NCBI RefSeq assembly: GCF_000485595.1
Contig: NW_014577498.1
Span: forward strand, 32,582 to 96,581
Reading direction: 5' to 3'
Length of the DNA stretch: 64,000 nt
Source: Priapulus caudatus
Lineage: Eukaryota > Priapulida > Priapulimorpha > Priapulimorphida > Priapulidae
Part shown: piece after piece, positions 37,901 to 46,954 of the stretch
How positions within the stretch are numbered: position 1 is the stretch's first letter
Layout of the letters: each line of letters begins with the position of its first letter
Translations under genes and position numbers: made by a program
Notes under the pieces: model-generated
The model's input: the letters and a program-made list of their open reading frames with translations, nothing else
Databases searched by the model: none
What the model was told of the DNA's origin: nothing

Positions 37901-40232
37901 TTGTGCCGGAATTCCGTATTTCCTCCTATATCCCTCAAGGAGCTCTCCATCATCCCTTTTAAGGGTGTGATTTTTAGTGGCGCTCTCCATTATGCCTCTT
38001 AAGGGTGTGATTTTTTACTGGAGCTGTCCCAGGGGAGTCATTAGTCCTCCTGTACTTTTCAAATCTGAAAGCCTGCTACGGTGCCCCATGTCATACCAAA
38101 GTCGAGGTCATTGATATCACATTGGAAGACCACCTCTCCATTAACGACGAGACAGACAGCATTCCAAGTTTCAATCTGCTCCATCTGAACAACTGGTGTG
38201 ACCATGCGACGTCAGCACAACTATAAAACCACAGATGAATGCAAATAACTACTTAGTAACAGAATTGTGACGTAGAGAAAACAATAGTTTTGCTCCATCA
38301 TGTTATTGGGTGTCTTCTACAATACGTTACGATTTTGTTACTAACCGAGATATGCGTAAACATTTCGTCGGTGTGGGCATTGAGAAAACTCGGACTAAAT
38401 CGATGTACACCATGAACGTGTGTGCGTACCGTATGTGTTCTACTATTGCATAGATTTATATTATTATATATCACTTAATGAATGTAATACTACATGCGTC
38501 TAAACAGAGCAATTGCTCCGACCTGTAATTGGAGGATAAAAATAGACCCTGCCCACTCCCGCCGCACACGCTATTATGCTACGACCAGTAGCAATGTGTA
38601 CTAACTATCATATGGAGCGAACGATTTGAGTTACATTTCTATAAATTCTAGCTATGATAGACATATGTCGATCTTAGCCTTAATCTCTGTAAATTTTGAG
38701 TCTATTGAAGAGCGATTAGTCTAATTAATTAGCAAATATGCACGTGCGGTATCGCTCATAGGCTAATAATATACGCGCGGCTATATTATATGGCCGGTAG
38801 GAACGTGTACTAACTATGATATGGAGCGAACGATTTGAGTTACATTTCTATAAATTCAAGCTATTACAGTTTGCACGAAACACTTCCACCCTCATTGGCC
38901 CAGCGGGCCTGTGAAATGTATAATTCACTGGCCCACACTAGGTTTTACAGGCCCGAATCAATGATCATCATATTATGAAAAGAGAAACAGAACTCTGGTG
39001 TATTCTTTGAGATTTATTCTTTCATCAAATTGAACAAAAAATTATCCACTTTCCTCTCCCCCATCTCGTTGTCACTGCCATCGTACTCATCATCATCACG
39101 CTCATTCATCATCAGAAAGCTCATTTCGACTTCGAACAGTAACTTAGCCAACATGTTCAAGGCCATGTTGAAAACCAGAACCGAAAACTGGAAGTTGTTC
39201 CGACCTCTAGCGGCGACAAACACGCATGGTGTTGACTAGTTACTTCCCCTACTTAAGATCGGGAATATGATGCCCTATCGGTAAATATCGGTAAATTTTC
39301 ATACAAAATATCGGGAATTCCGGTAAATTCTCAGACTGATCATCACATAAATAGGCTGAAATATCATTAATAGACCATTTACTCAAATTTTTTCCACTGG
39401 CCCATCGGGCTTGTTCATTTACCAGTTTCATTGGCCACACGGAAAATTTACTGGCCTCGGATACCAGGCCAGTGGTTAATTTCGCAGACTGCTATTATAG
39501 ACACATGTCTTAGCCTTATAAATCTCTGTGAATTTTGAGTCTATTGAAGCACGATAAGTCTAATTAATTAGCAAACATGCACGCGAGGTATCGCTCATAG
39601 GCTAATACATGCGCGGCTATGACCGGGGAAACGAAATGCCACGAATTCTATTTTTATCCTCCAATCACAGGTCGGAGCAATTCCTCTGTTTAGACGCATG
39701 TGTAATACTAATAGTAATACTACTACTACTACTAGTAATAAAACTGAGGCATAGAACATGGAAGGGGATATTATATAGGGTTAATAACCAGCACCAAATG
39801 TGGATTAAACCCTACAACTTACGGCCCAAGCCTAGTTTACTGTTTAGCACCCTGGATTAGTTTAGCACATGTGCGAAAATATATTTGTGGGGTCCCAAAC
39901 TATCCTTGATCCCAACTTACAACTAGTAAGTTAAGTAACTACAAAGTACAACTAGTACTACACGCCATAAACGCAGGCCGGACTACTGACTGACTACACT
40001 AGTGTGACTACAGTCTAGACCGCCTAGGCTAGGATAGGGACAAAATATGGTGTCTATTTTTGGTTGTTGCCATGTTGGGACCTCAATCGCAACCAGTGTC
40101 AGAAACTAAACTGTAAGACTACCCCCTACCCTAGTACTAACAAATACTGATAATTATGTTTAGAGAGATTACCTTTTCTCTGTCTACGGGAGGTGTGGGT
40201 TCGGTTTTATCTTCAACAATTAGTGACTCCAT
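28781..40232 (-). CDS. SAP18: SAP18, Sin3A-associated protein 18 kDa, complete
   Basis: Small ubiquitin-fold protein of the Sin3-HDAC co-repressor and of the ASAP/PSAP complexes bound to spliced mRNA. Four exons on the - strand, phases consistent: 40232-40173 (MESLIVEDKTEPTPPVDREK), 30147-30041 (TCPLLLRVF...NTGRHH...LQIYTW), 29598-29476 (MDATLKELTSLVKEVNPEAR...RPGYR), 28949-28781 (TKEIGTTCSGQKG...FQVGDYLSIAITPP...RMRPY, TAG). Total 152 residues against about 153 in vertebrates, with identity along almost the whole length. The start follows family length; an in-frame upstream ATG at 40364 would add 44 residues without family support. Intron 1 is about 10 kb and full of transposons, the others 0.4-0.5 kb. 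The C-terminal RMDRMDRMRPY has a small RMD duplication. Confidence 0.95.
30218..30234. repeat. (TA)n short tract
   Basis: TATATATATATATATAT in SAP18 intron 1. Confidence 0.7.
30607..30901. mobile_element. AGGGTCTATG element, complete, with TTAGGG core
   Basis: Inverted ends AGGGTCTATGTCCCCCAGGG (left) and, reverse-complemented, AGGGTCTATGCCCCCCAGGG (right), continuing TACTG(C/T)CGGAACGTA. The core has TTAGGG x4 near 30695-30725. A 49-bp palindrome (30809-30857) is inserted near the right arm. Family copies: 5610-5775, 58756-59256, and a core remnant near 36690. Confidence 0.8.
30809..30857. mobile_element. 49-bp CAGAGCATATA palindrome, 7-bp target duplication
   Basis: CAGAGCATATAA...TATATGCTCTG, centre with CACGTTGATTTAT. 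Exact GTACCAG at 30802-30808 and 30858-30864; removing it and one GTACCAG restores the host element. Sister copy at 42906-42958. Confidence 0.8.
30902..31688. other. SAP18 intron 1, nothing recognised
   Basis: AT-rich intron without a visible exon, RNA gene or inverted repeat. Confidence 0.4.
31689..31728. mobile_element. 40-bp CATAGATATATACAA palindrome, 7-bp target duplication
   Basis: CATAGATATATACAA, 10-base centre, TTGTATATATCTATG. Exact ATCTAGC at 31682-31688 and 31729-31735. Same architecture as the CAGGAGT group with different end sequence. Confidence 0.75.
31825..32640. repeat. Degenerate region rich in TCGGGA/GTCGTGA/GTCCAGAT motifs
   Basis: About 800 bp with many short related words (TCGGGACGCTGTCG, GTCGTGA, GTCGGATTAC, GTCTGGACGGTGTCC) on both strands. 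The left edge has GCGTTCACACAGTGCCGATT and the right edge GAATGTGTGACTGAGCC, weakly inverted. Possibly an old foldback element; no clean ends. Confidence 0.4.
33085..33274 (-). mobile_element. tRNA-derived SINE-like unit
   Basis: On the - strand: GCGCTGTCGC, box A TAGCTCAGTTAGG (33260-33248), about 75 nt of spacer, then a perfect box B GGTTCGAATCC (33171-33161), followed by a TTTATTTTTTT tail and (TTAGGG)n. The A-B distance and lack of a cloverleaf argue against a functional tRNA. Confidence 0.6.
33525..33623. repeat. AT-rich TATA satellite
   Basis: TATATATAATATAT tract into which the element starting at 33624 is inserted. Confidence 0.7.
33624..34320. mobile_element. 697-bp foldback element, about 310-bp inverted arms, 7-bp target duplication
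   Basis: Ends CAGAGTGGATAATAGAAGAG (left) and, reverse-complemented, CAAGAGTGGATAAATAGAGA (right). Arms of about 310 bp (33624-33935 and 34010-34320) match with scattered differences; the spacer is about 75 bp. Exact ATAATAT at 33617-33623 and 34321-34327. It codes for nothing. The ends are those of the 42-bp hairpin at 6184-6225. Confidence 0.85.
34344..34835 (+). other. Unassigned 160-codon open frame
   Basis: Open from about 34344 (AAKPKTIVKPKTEHELKQST...) to the stop at 34833-34835. Two related segments (GYDCLLSTGFEMRAPTHSRT and HCLSRGFQMKSPPIRT) suggest a degenerate tandem duplication; the C-terminal half is hydrophobic. No family recognised and no splice signals support it. May be chance. 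Confidence 0.2.
34880..34970. repeat. (CT)n/(TA)n microsatellite
   Basis: CTCTCTCC run followed by TATATA, then a TATATAGTATATATTATATATA palindromic end. Confidence 0.85.
35760..35784. other. Assembly gap (25 N)
   Basis: Run of N inside SAP18 intron 1. Confidence 1.
35830..36010. repeat. Dispersed repeat with GACCTTTGACC and ACGGACGGACG
   Basis: TTGACCTTTGACC, GTACGTCGAGCGGTTAAGATTTGTGCC and (ACGGACGC)n. A related stretch lies at 37800-37905 (TTTGACCTGTGACG, CGTAGGTCGAGCCGTTGAGATTTGTGCC). Confidence 0.6.
36499..36830. mobile_element. Inverted-repeat element with TTAGGG core
   Basis: Left arm GTGGATATTCGTCTGAGCAT...ACACCTGTTCGTATGCGC...CGTCCGAGCAGTTGTTGCGC is repeated inverted at about 36738-36830. 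The middle holds (TTAGGG)4 at about 36638-36668 and a GAGTAGGCGACTCCCTAGAC remnant of the AGGGTCTATG family. Confidence 0.7.
37490..37580 (+). repeat. G-rich tract with quadruplex potential
   Basis: Repeated GGGTGGGGGGGGAGGGTGAGGG-type runs, with many closely spaced G3+ groups. SAP18 intron 1. A C-rich counterpart lies at 35359-35388. Confidence 0.7.
37581..38483. other. SAP18 intron 1, nothing further recognised
   Basis: Contains the 37800-37905 repeat described above and two CTTTTAAGGGTGTGATTTTT-like units near 37955 and 37995; otherwise nothing. Confidence 0.4.
38492..39701. mobile_element. 1.2-kb inverted-end element, 8-bp target duplication, carrying a nested element
   Basis: Ends ACATGCGTCTAAACAGAG...GCTCCGACCTGT.ATTGGAGGATAAAAATAG (about 55 bp) inverted on the right. 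Exact GTAATACT at 38484-38491 and 39702-39709. Inside, a unit of about 220 bp (GGAGCGAACGATTTGAGTTA...GCGCGGCTAT) is duplicated in tandem, and the second unit is split by the element at 38867-39491. Confidence 0.8.
38867..39491. mobile_element. 625-bp CAG...CTG element nested in 38492-39701
   Basis: Starts CAGTTTGCACGAAA, ends TTTCGCAGACTG. Direct repeat CTATTA at 38861-38866 and 39492-39497. Inner arms carry CACTGGCC(C)A-type inverted motifs. Excision would restore the second tandem unit of the host element. CAG...CTG ends suggest hAT type. Confidence 0.7.
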
Positions 40233-40404
40233 CGTTGCACTCCAGAAATACGACTCAATGAAAGCGGCTAATATTTCTAAGAACCTATGGGAAACAGACG
40301 GAAACCATGGCGGAAACAGTAGTGCATTGCGCTGGCAGTTCTCCACGACTGATGGCGCCCTCACTCTGGCCGATTTACTTGCATTGTATCGGTCAGGAAC
40401 ACAG

Positions 40405-40516
40405 GCGTTTCAATAAAATATAATGCTAAGTTGCTAACTAAATACGAAATCTAACATTAAGAATTTGGTAGTAAATAGATTTCGTATTTAGTTAGCATTA
40501 TATTTTATTGAAACGC
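40405..40516. repeat. Hairpin-forming inverted repeat 0.17-0.3 kb upstream of SAP18 start
   Basis: GCGTTTCAATAAAATATAAT...AAATACGAAATCTA and its inverted copy (about 45-bp arms, 20-bp centre). It lies in the 5' flank of SAP18, where it could touch the promoter. No target duplication seen. Confidence 0.7.
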
Positions 40517-40850
40517 TTCAAGTGCCTGTGGTCAGGAATGCCTGATCATGATGCTTGACTAGGTCAATGACTAGCTAAGCCTAAAAGCAAGTCTGACGTT
40601 CAAAGCTACAGTACAGGAGGAGTAAACCGACCAGGCTCTCCGACTGTTACACAGCGGAGCACCTCTCACCACGTAGTGGCTATAGGAGGAGTAGGCACGT
40701 ACAGCTAGAAGAGGTATCCATACAAAGTAAAATGTTATGGCAAGTTGAATGTACAACGCTACTTCTAATGTCATTTTAATTGAGTTTCACTTAAAGGGAG
40801 AGTTTACTCTAGGTTCTAGGGTTATTTTCAGCTAATTTAGGTTATAATTA

Positions 40851-41153
40851 GGCAGTGGCTATGGGTACGGTAGCCGTATCTTAGTGTCTCGAGGCTACGG
40901 GTACGGGAGTCCATTCGCTTTCATACTTAACGAGACAAAGATGGTGGCGGTGGCGCTAGATTTCGAAATAACGCCTTGGGAAATAAATTCACGATTTGAG
41001 AGTTTAGATGAGCTAGAACCCTAACCCTAAACCTAACCCTAACCCTAACCATAACCCTAAACCTAACCCTAACCCTAATCCTAACCCTAACCCTAACCCT
41101 AACGCAAAAAAGGGGCTTGAACGACCGACGGCTACCGTACCTCCAGCCACTGC
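40851..41153. mobile_element. 303-bp element with (CCCTAA)n core, 10-bp target duplication
   Basis: Inverted ends GGCAGTGGCTATGGGTACGG...TAGCCGT and, from the right, GCAGTGGCTGGAGGTACGG...TAGCCGT. Direct repeat GTTATAATTA at 40841-40850 and 41154-41163. The core 41020-41103 is an array of CCCTAA with variant units. Confidence 0.75.
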
Positions 41154-41163
41154 GTTATAATTA

Positions 41164-41974
41164 CGCTACATAAAAAGTTTCATGGTTCAATCACCATTAG
41201 AAATTTTTTTTTTAATGTTTTAAAACTAACGACTACAGTTTGATTACAACGACGGTGGCGCCACTCAAAGCGCACGATCTGATAAGTTGCGCAAAACCAC
41301 TTTCCAGCCAAGGGCTACAGACCGAAGGGTGTTTCTTATTTATTCATTATTCATTTAAAAACAAAAGGATTGTAATATCTTATAAACGACATATAGTATC
41401 AGTTATAATATGGATAAATTTGCCCTAAAATGAATATCGTTCGATTAAATAGCATTTAGGTATAAATATAATTGCACTTTTGTGATTGCCCTCGGTCTGT
41501 AACGTGCAAAATAAATTGTCAAATACGCAACTTTTCGGGGTGGCAGCACGGTCGCGGGTGTCATGGCGCCGTTCAATTTCGTAGCGTTGATGTGTAATTA
41601 ATTATAACAATTAAATTAGGTATCTGGTAACAAATACGTGTGGGTATAGACGATTTGTTACACAGCAAGTACAGTTGTATTCAGTAAAATCCTAGAGGCT
41701 ACTGTCCCTTTAATAAATCATAGGTAAACTAGTCTAAGGCATGGAAATGGTGAATTTCTTGTGTTTCGAGTGGGCCTCATAGCCATAGGGCCTACTCCAT
41801 TATGATTATCATAATCATGTACATAACACAATGACATAATACATACATGTAAATAATACACTGTGCATAACACATGATCACCATCATACGTTGTCATGAC
41901 ATATTGCCTTAATCATAACCTTGCCAAATGTCAACCCCGTAATTTATATACGATGGTTTTAGGATTAGCCCCGC
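41164..41974. other. Intergenic, nothing recognised
   Basis: AT-rich spacer between the elements; no coding segment or RNA gene was identified. Confidence 0.4.
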
Positions 41975-41979
41975 AGATC

Positions 41980-42517
41980 CAGGGGCGGATTCAGACCGTA
42001 TTTGCCGTATTGGGAAATACGGTCTAGATTTCAAAGTGCCCTCCGAAATTTTACGCTAAAAAGTACAGAAAACAATTTGATGGAATTTGGCTATATATTC
42101 TTTATTTGTTTTCTTTTTCTTCTGATTCATTGACAGGACTTGAAAGAAATCAAATTTTACATGGTAACAAAACTAGCTTTGATATCTGAAAAAGAAGGAA
42201 GTGCTTGAATCATTCTGCATTAATTGCTGGTATGCAAAGCGCAGGCAAAATGAAGCAGAAATAAAATTCCATATGGTTTTTAGCTATTGCTGCTTGACTA
42301 AATGTGTGCTCAAATGGTGGCTCATTTCTGTGCCCAGAGACCCTTGACATTTTGAATTCTCACATTCACATACCTGGCCCCATCCCCCCCGTCCCCCCCC
42401 CCGCCCTGTGCGTCCGCGCCTAACGGCGCCCACTGTGGGGTATAGTGTGCCCTTTTTTGGGGATGTGCCTCTAAAACTGAAAAAATACTGTCTAGTTCAG
42501 CCCTGGATCCGCCCCTG
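41980..42517. mobile_element. 538-bp hAT-like MITE (CAGGGGCGGAT ends), 5-bp target duplication
   Basis: Left end CAGGGGCGGATTCAGACCGT, right end (reverse complement) CAGGGGCGGATCCAGGGCTG. AGATC at 41975-41979 and 42518-42522. CAGGGGCG starts are typical of hAT elements (family knowledge); no transposase. Confidence 0.75.
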
Positions 42518-42541
42518 AGATCATGATTGCACATGCACACC

Positions 42542-42753
42542 TAACCCGACCAGGCTGTGTGACTAACTGCTGGGTTACAATTGCTGGGTCTCCTAACCCT
42601 AGCAAAGACCGTTTCTTGGAGCTAATGCACACAGCTCAAGAAATGGTCTTTGCTAGGGTTAGGAGACCTTATAATATATAATATATATATATATATATAT
42701 TATTTATTTTATATTGTGTATATTGACGTTAGTCACACAGCCTGATCGGGTTA
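42542..42753. mobile_element. 212-bp inverted-end element, 9-bp target duplication, internal hairpin
   Basis: TAACCCGACCAGGCTGTGTG...ACTAAC at the left is inverted at the right. Exact ATGCACACC at 42533-42541 and 42754-42762. Inside is an 80-bp hairpin (42587-42668; GGTCTCCTAACCCTAGCAAA...) then (TA)n. A 9-bp duplication fits Mutator-like elements. A related right end lies at about 45764-45821. Confidence 0.75.
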
Positions 42754-42905
42754 ATGCACACCTAGAAGTAAACTGAATGCACATTCACATGCAATGCCAA
42801 AGGCACTTGCACAGTGGCCAAATCCTATTCGACACCCCCAGGTTTAAAAACCACCTTTTTCCTCCGATAGATGGCGCCACTACGCTATATACTGTGGAGT
42901 GTTAC

Positions 42906-42958
42906 CAGAGCATATAGATCACGTTGATTTAATAAATAATGGTGATTTATATGCTCTG
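42906..42958. mobile_element. 53-bp CAGAGCATATA palindrome, 7-bp target duplication
   Basis: CAGAGCATATAGATCACGTT...TTTATATGCTCTG. Exact GTGTTAC at 42899-42905 and 42959-42965. Sister of 30809-30857. Confidence 0.8.
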
Positions 42959-42999
42959 GTGTTACCACTCAGCGACTGTATATATATAGGAGGTGTACA

Positions 43000-43275
43000 A
43001 CAGTAAGCCGCCGCAATTGTTCACCGTTGCACTATTTCGTCTCTAGAAAAGGCCTTTTTTGGCATTTTTTCCCGCTGAAATTCGGCACTAGATTACAATA
43101 ATTTGCATTATGCACGCAAGTTTAGATGCTCGTGGAGTCTGAAAGCATTAGAAGTAAAATTGGTCTTGTTGTGTATTCGTGACATTCCGTCAGGTGGCGT
43201 AGCCGCAGCGACCGGTTGGTCATTTTTGTCTTTGAAATGTGATCCGACTACTTTGCAGAAATTCGCTAAGTTCTC
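43000..43275. repeat. Dispersed repeat, copy 1
   Basis: GCAATTGTTCACCGTTGCAC, TTGCATTATGCACGCAAGTT, GACATTCCGTCAGGTGGCGTAG, GACCGGTTGGTCATTTTTGT and GATCCGACTACTTTG all occur inverted at 60390-60720. Confidence 0.75.
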
Positions 43276-43716
43276 GAGCGTTCTAAGTTCGGAAGTTCTA
43301 AGTTAGCGAAACATCTGCGCTTCAGCGCTTCGGATCAACATCTCCTTTCGGCAACGCTTCTCTAGTATCCCGTCTCATCTGGATAGAGCGAATCAAAGAG
43401 AAAATTTTATATATATATATAATAGGGTATCCTATCCTGTGTTTGGGTTACATTATTGTGTTTAGGTGCCGCGCAACAAACGCATGATAGACACCGGTGC
43501 ATGGCTTTCGACAGAGCTGTATGAAGCAATCGATACTACACACCGATCTGTATTATACTAAGTAAGGGTACTCTGGCGTAATATGTATAGAAGATAAAAG
43601 AGCAGATTGACGAATATATGATAGAGCGATATCTGATGAAGAGCACATATTCGGGAAACGAGAAAACGAATGTTAGAATCGCCGAAGGCAAAGTATGCAG
43701 ATGTGTGGGTGTGGGT

Positions 43717-43800
43717 CACTGATCTCTATAATATAATCATATATAATATATAATATATAATCATATAATCTATAATATAATTATATTATAGAGATCAGTG
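43717..43800. mobile_element. 84-bp CACTGATCTC palindrome, 8-bp target duplication
   Basis: Same arms as 6411-6454 with a longer TATAATATA centre. Flanks GTGTGGGT (43709-43716) and GTGTGCGT (43801-43808) match in seven of eight bases. Confidence 0.7.
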
Positions 43801-43809
43801 GTGTGCGTG

Positions 43810-46800
43810 CGAAATAGTCGCCATCGACGCTAGATGGCAGCAGCGATCAGTGTGAGTACAATGGCCGAATGTTGACGTGAAATTTGGCGTGTTCATAGTG
43901 CGTTTGCGGAAAATGGCCAAGGACAACGTTGGTTTAGGTTATTGACAGCGGAGACGAAGTTATATCACTGCGTAGTGCCCCGGGCAAAGTCTCGAGGAGA
44001 AATGTGACGGCCGCAGAGACATGAATGGTAACTGAAATACGCGAGCCGTGATCGTCAAAACAAGGTGATGTCGCTGGGTGAAACGACGTATTATTGTCGC
44101 GCCTTTGCGACAACAAATGACCCCTTTCTTGATAGAAATTAGTTGACAACACCCTCAAGAAGACCTCTGTAAATTTTTAAGAGTGTACCCCCCACATTAA
44201 CCAAACTCACGATATGAGGGTGTAAACGCTACTCGTACTCTGAGCAATAGGTTTCGTATTTACTTATCACTAGCCATGAGAATGAAAATCCGGTTTACCG
44301 TCCAGAATTTTAAAAAGTGATGAGGCTTTTTTTCATTTCATTACTTCATTATTTAATTTTCAGGCTGATACAGTGAAATACAGTACAGACAATAAACAAT
44401 CTAGCCGCCCTCTTTATATTCATTATTTTATTTTTCAGGCTGAAATTTTTTTCATTTTTCACGTTCGGGAATTTTCGGTTTGAAGTCGTCATCTTCGGGT
44501 TTTTTCGACAAATCTTTATTTTCCGGCGCCCTGATTATGTCTAGCGGTTAGAAAGTGCCATGTACAATCCGGACTGCCCCAAGCTTGTCAAAATCATCAG
44601 AATTGCGTTTAGGCTAAGTACACCTTGTGATATAGTATCTATTATGTTTCAGTGAGGGAATTTTTTTCAAATAATGAATTTTTGGTAAATAATGACTTTT
44701 TTGGGCGCGGGACTAAGCGGCATCGCGGGCGGGTGACGATCGTAAACCGGAATTTTTTCTCTCATGGCCTAATCAGGGCATTTATTTTATTGGGAAACGC
44801 TCCAAAGTGCCTTGTCGCTTGCGTGGCACATGGTGCACGGTCAAACAACACGTATACGATGATTCATATCTATAGCATGATATGAATCCGATGAGACGCG
44901 TCCATGAGATCTAGAAAAGCGTTGCCGAAAGGACGAGGTTGAATCCAAAGCGCTTAAGCGCAGATCTGCGCACAGTTCGCGCGGCAGGCCGGCACGCGAG
45001 CCGACGGAACGCTCCTACGACGTATGCAGCGCTGGCAGCTTGGGATCCGTGCGCCGAAGTGAATTGGCCGTGTGCGCACGGACTCATAGCTGCGCCACGC
45101 GAACAGTCCGCAATATTTTAGTGGGGACACAGGAGGTGACATTTGGCACTGTTGACAGTGTTCACTGTTATCAAAACATAATTTTCTCTTTCGTAACCGA
45201 GCTTGTTGACGCGAAATCACAGACAAGCTGACGAATTCTCGAGTCTCGCCCGAACCTTGCCCAGTAATGGAAATGGCCTGCAAGGACAAAGCTATATAGA
45301 CTGGGACTCGCTCCACCTCGATTACCATCGCCAGTGACTAAGCTAAGCGAGAAACGTTAGCAATACATGCACAAACGCCGCACAACACATACATCGCAAT
45401 ACATCGTATTATATGTTAGGATCTAGGCTATAGGCAGTAAAATAACCTGTATATAATTAATTGGAACATTCAGCCTCAGGGTTTATTCATTTCTGTATTA
45501 ATGGAGCCATTATGAATTAGTTGTAATACTAATAGTGGTTAATTTACGTCCCAGTACACTTACTAGTTACTAACCTTAGCTATATCAGTCTATGGATCAG
45601 TATACAGCAAGTGCCGCTACACTACAACTACTTGCAAGTACAACTTTCCGTCACTATGATATTGATAGTAATGTAAATAACCCGACAAGACTGTACATAT
45701 GAGTGTATGACTGCAAGTCTGCACTGCAAGATCATAGATTCGACTAGCTCCAGAGAAACGGTATTGCTAGGGTTAGATATATTGGGTGTATTGACGTTAG
45801 CTACACAGGCCTGGTGGGTTAAGATTCGACATAACACGGCTACGACCACCGCCGTATGTAAACTAATTTGTAAAGCTGAATCTACGCTTGTTACATTACT
45901 TATTTATAGTCGTTAGTCTGCCATAACAAAATTCGACTTTCCTTTTAATTAGATGACCTTCGATGAAAAAATGCCAGTGCCGGCGTCGTCATTATTTAAC
46001 GAATCAAACGACGAAGAATAAGAAACTTTTCCATGGTTATAACATAGACGCAAGACGCCATGCTATCAATCCATGTGCATATATAGACTGGTACCCGCGT
46101 CGACAGTTCCACACGCACACTACGTGAGTGTAGCGCATATGCCGGATAAGGTGCTGGAACGGGTACCAGTCTACTATGCCTATAATCTCGGCGGTTCGTT
46201 GCGCCTCTATCGCACGCCATATGTACTACACTCATCAACAGAAACAAAACAAGAAGAAAGTGCAAATTTCGTTTTACAGCAAAAACGAGCGCGCGAGTCG
46301 CCAAAAAAGTTATACGAGCATTTCAAGCAAATCTCAAGCTACATGGGCTAGTGAAATCGGCGTCCATCGGCAGAACTGCTCAACTCAGGCGAAATGCTGC
46401 TTGCCTTATATATGGTAAACCCGTTGAAGGTGATGAATAGGGGCACGAAATCGTGTTGTGAATGCCCCAGGGCGGAGTCTGGCGCGCTCAGTCTTCTGCG
46501 GATATCCGGCTGCAGACTGTCTAGCTAAAAGTTTGACCCATGTGTAGTGCCAACTTTTAGTTTCCTCTGCTGACAAATTTTGCAGGATTAATTGAGGCTT
46601 TTCTGCATGGAGTCAATGATTTGTCTACTATAGTGAGAACAGTGTCGATTTGAAGTTTTATGATTATAAATTTAAGTGCTTGGTTTCAGTAATTATAAGA
46701 AGTGTGACAAGCATACATAAGTTTTTTATTGGTTCCAGGCATTCAGGGGAGAGTCATGTCAACGTTGATATAGCTGCCAACACTGCGCCTAAAAATCGGC

Positions 46801-46950
46801 ATGAAAAGATCATCTACCATTGAGATAAATCCTGTTATTGCTAAGCAACAGGTAATTATGTAATACATTGTTGCATAACATTAATTGCATTCGTAGCTAA
46901 TCAAAGTTAACCAGTCTTTTGTCTGCAATAAGATGTTCTGGAAATGCATA
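43810..46950. other. Intergenic, no assigned gene
   Basis: Contains GC-rich open frames near 44940-45330 and 46073-46350 (ending ...KKLYEHFKQISSYMG). They have no recognised family or splice context and I do not call them genes. A GATTCATATC palindrome lies at 44860-44887. Otherwise nothing. Confidence 0.35.
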
Positions 46951-46954
46951 ACGT

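Noticed and set aside
42322-42540. 72-codon - strand frame
   Set aside because: Lies wholly within the hAT-like MITE and runs across its end.
44954-45328. 124-codon - strand frame in a GC-rich patch
   Set aside because: The opposite strand is equally open, no domain is recognised, no splice-bounded neighbours.
46073-46351. 92-codon frame ending KKLYEHFKQISSYMG
   Set aside because: Looks vaguely coding but the two overlapping frames are similar in quality and no family or splice partner was found.
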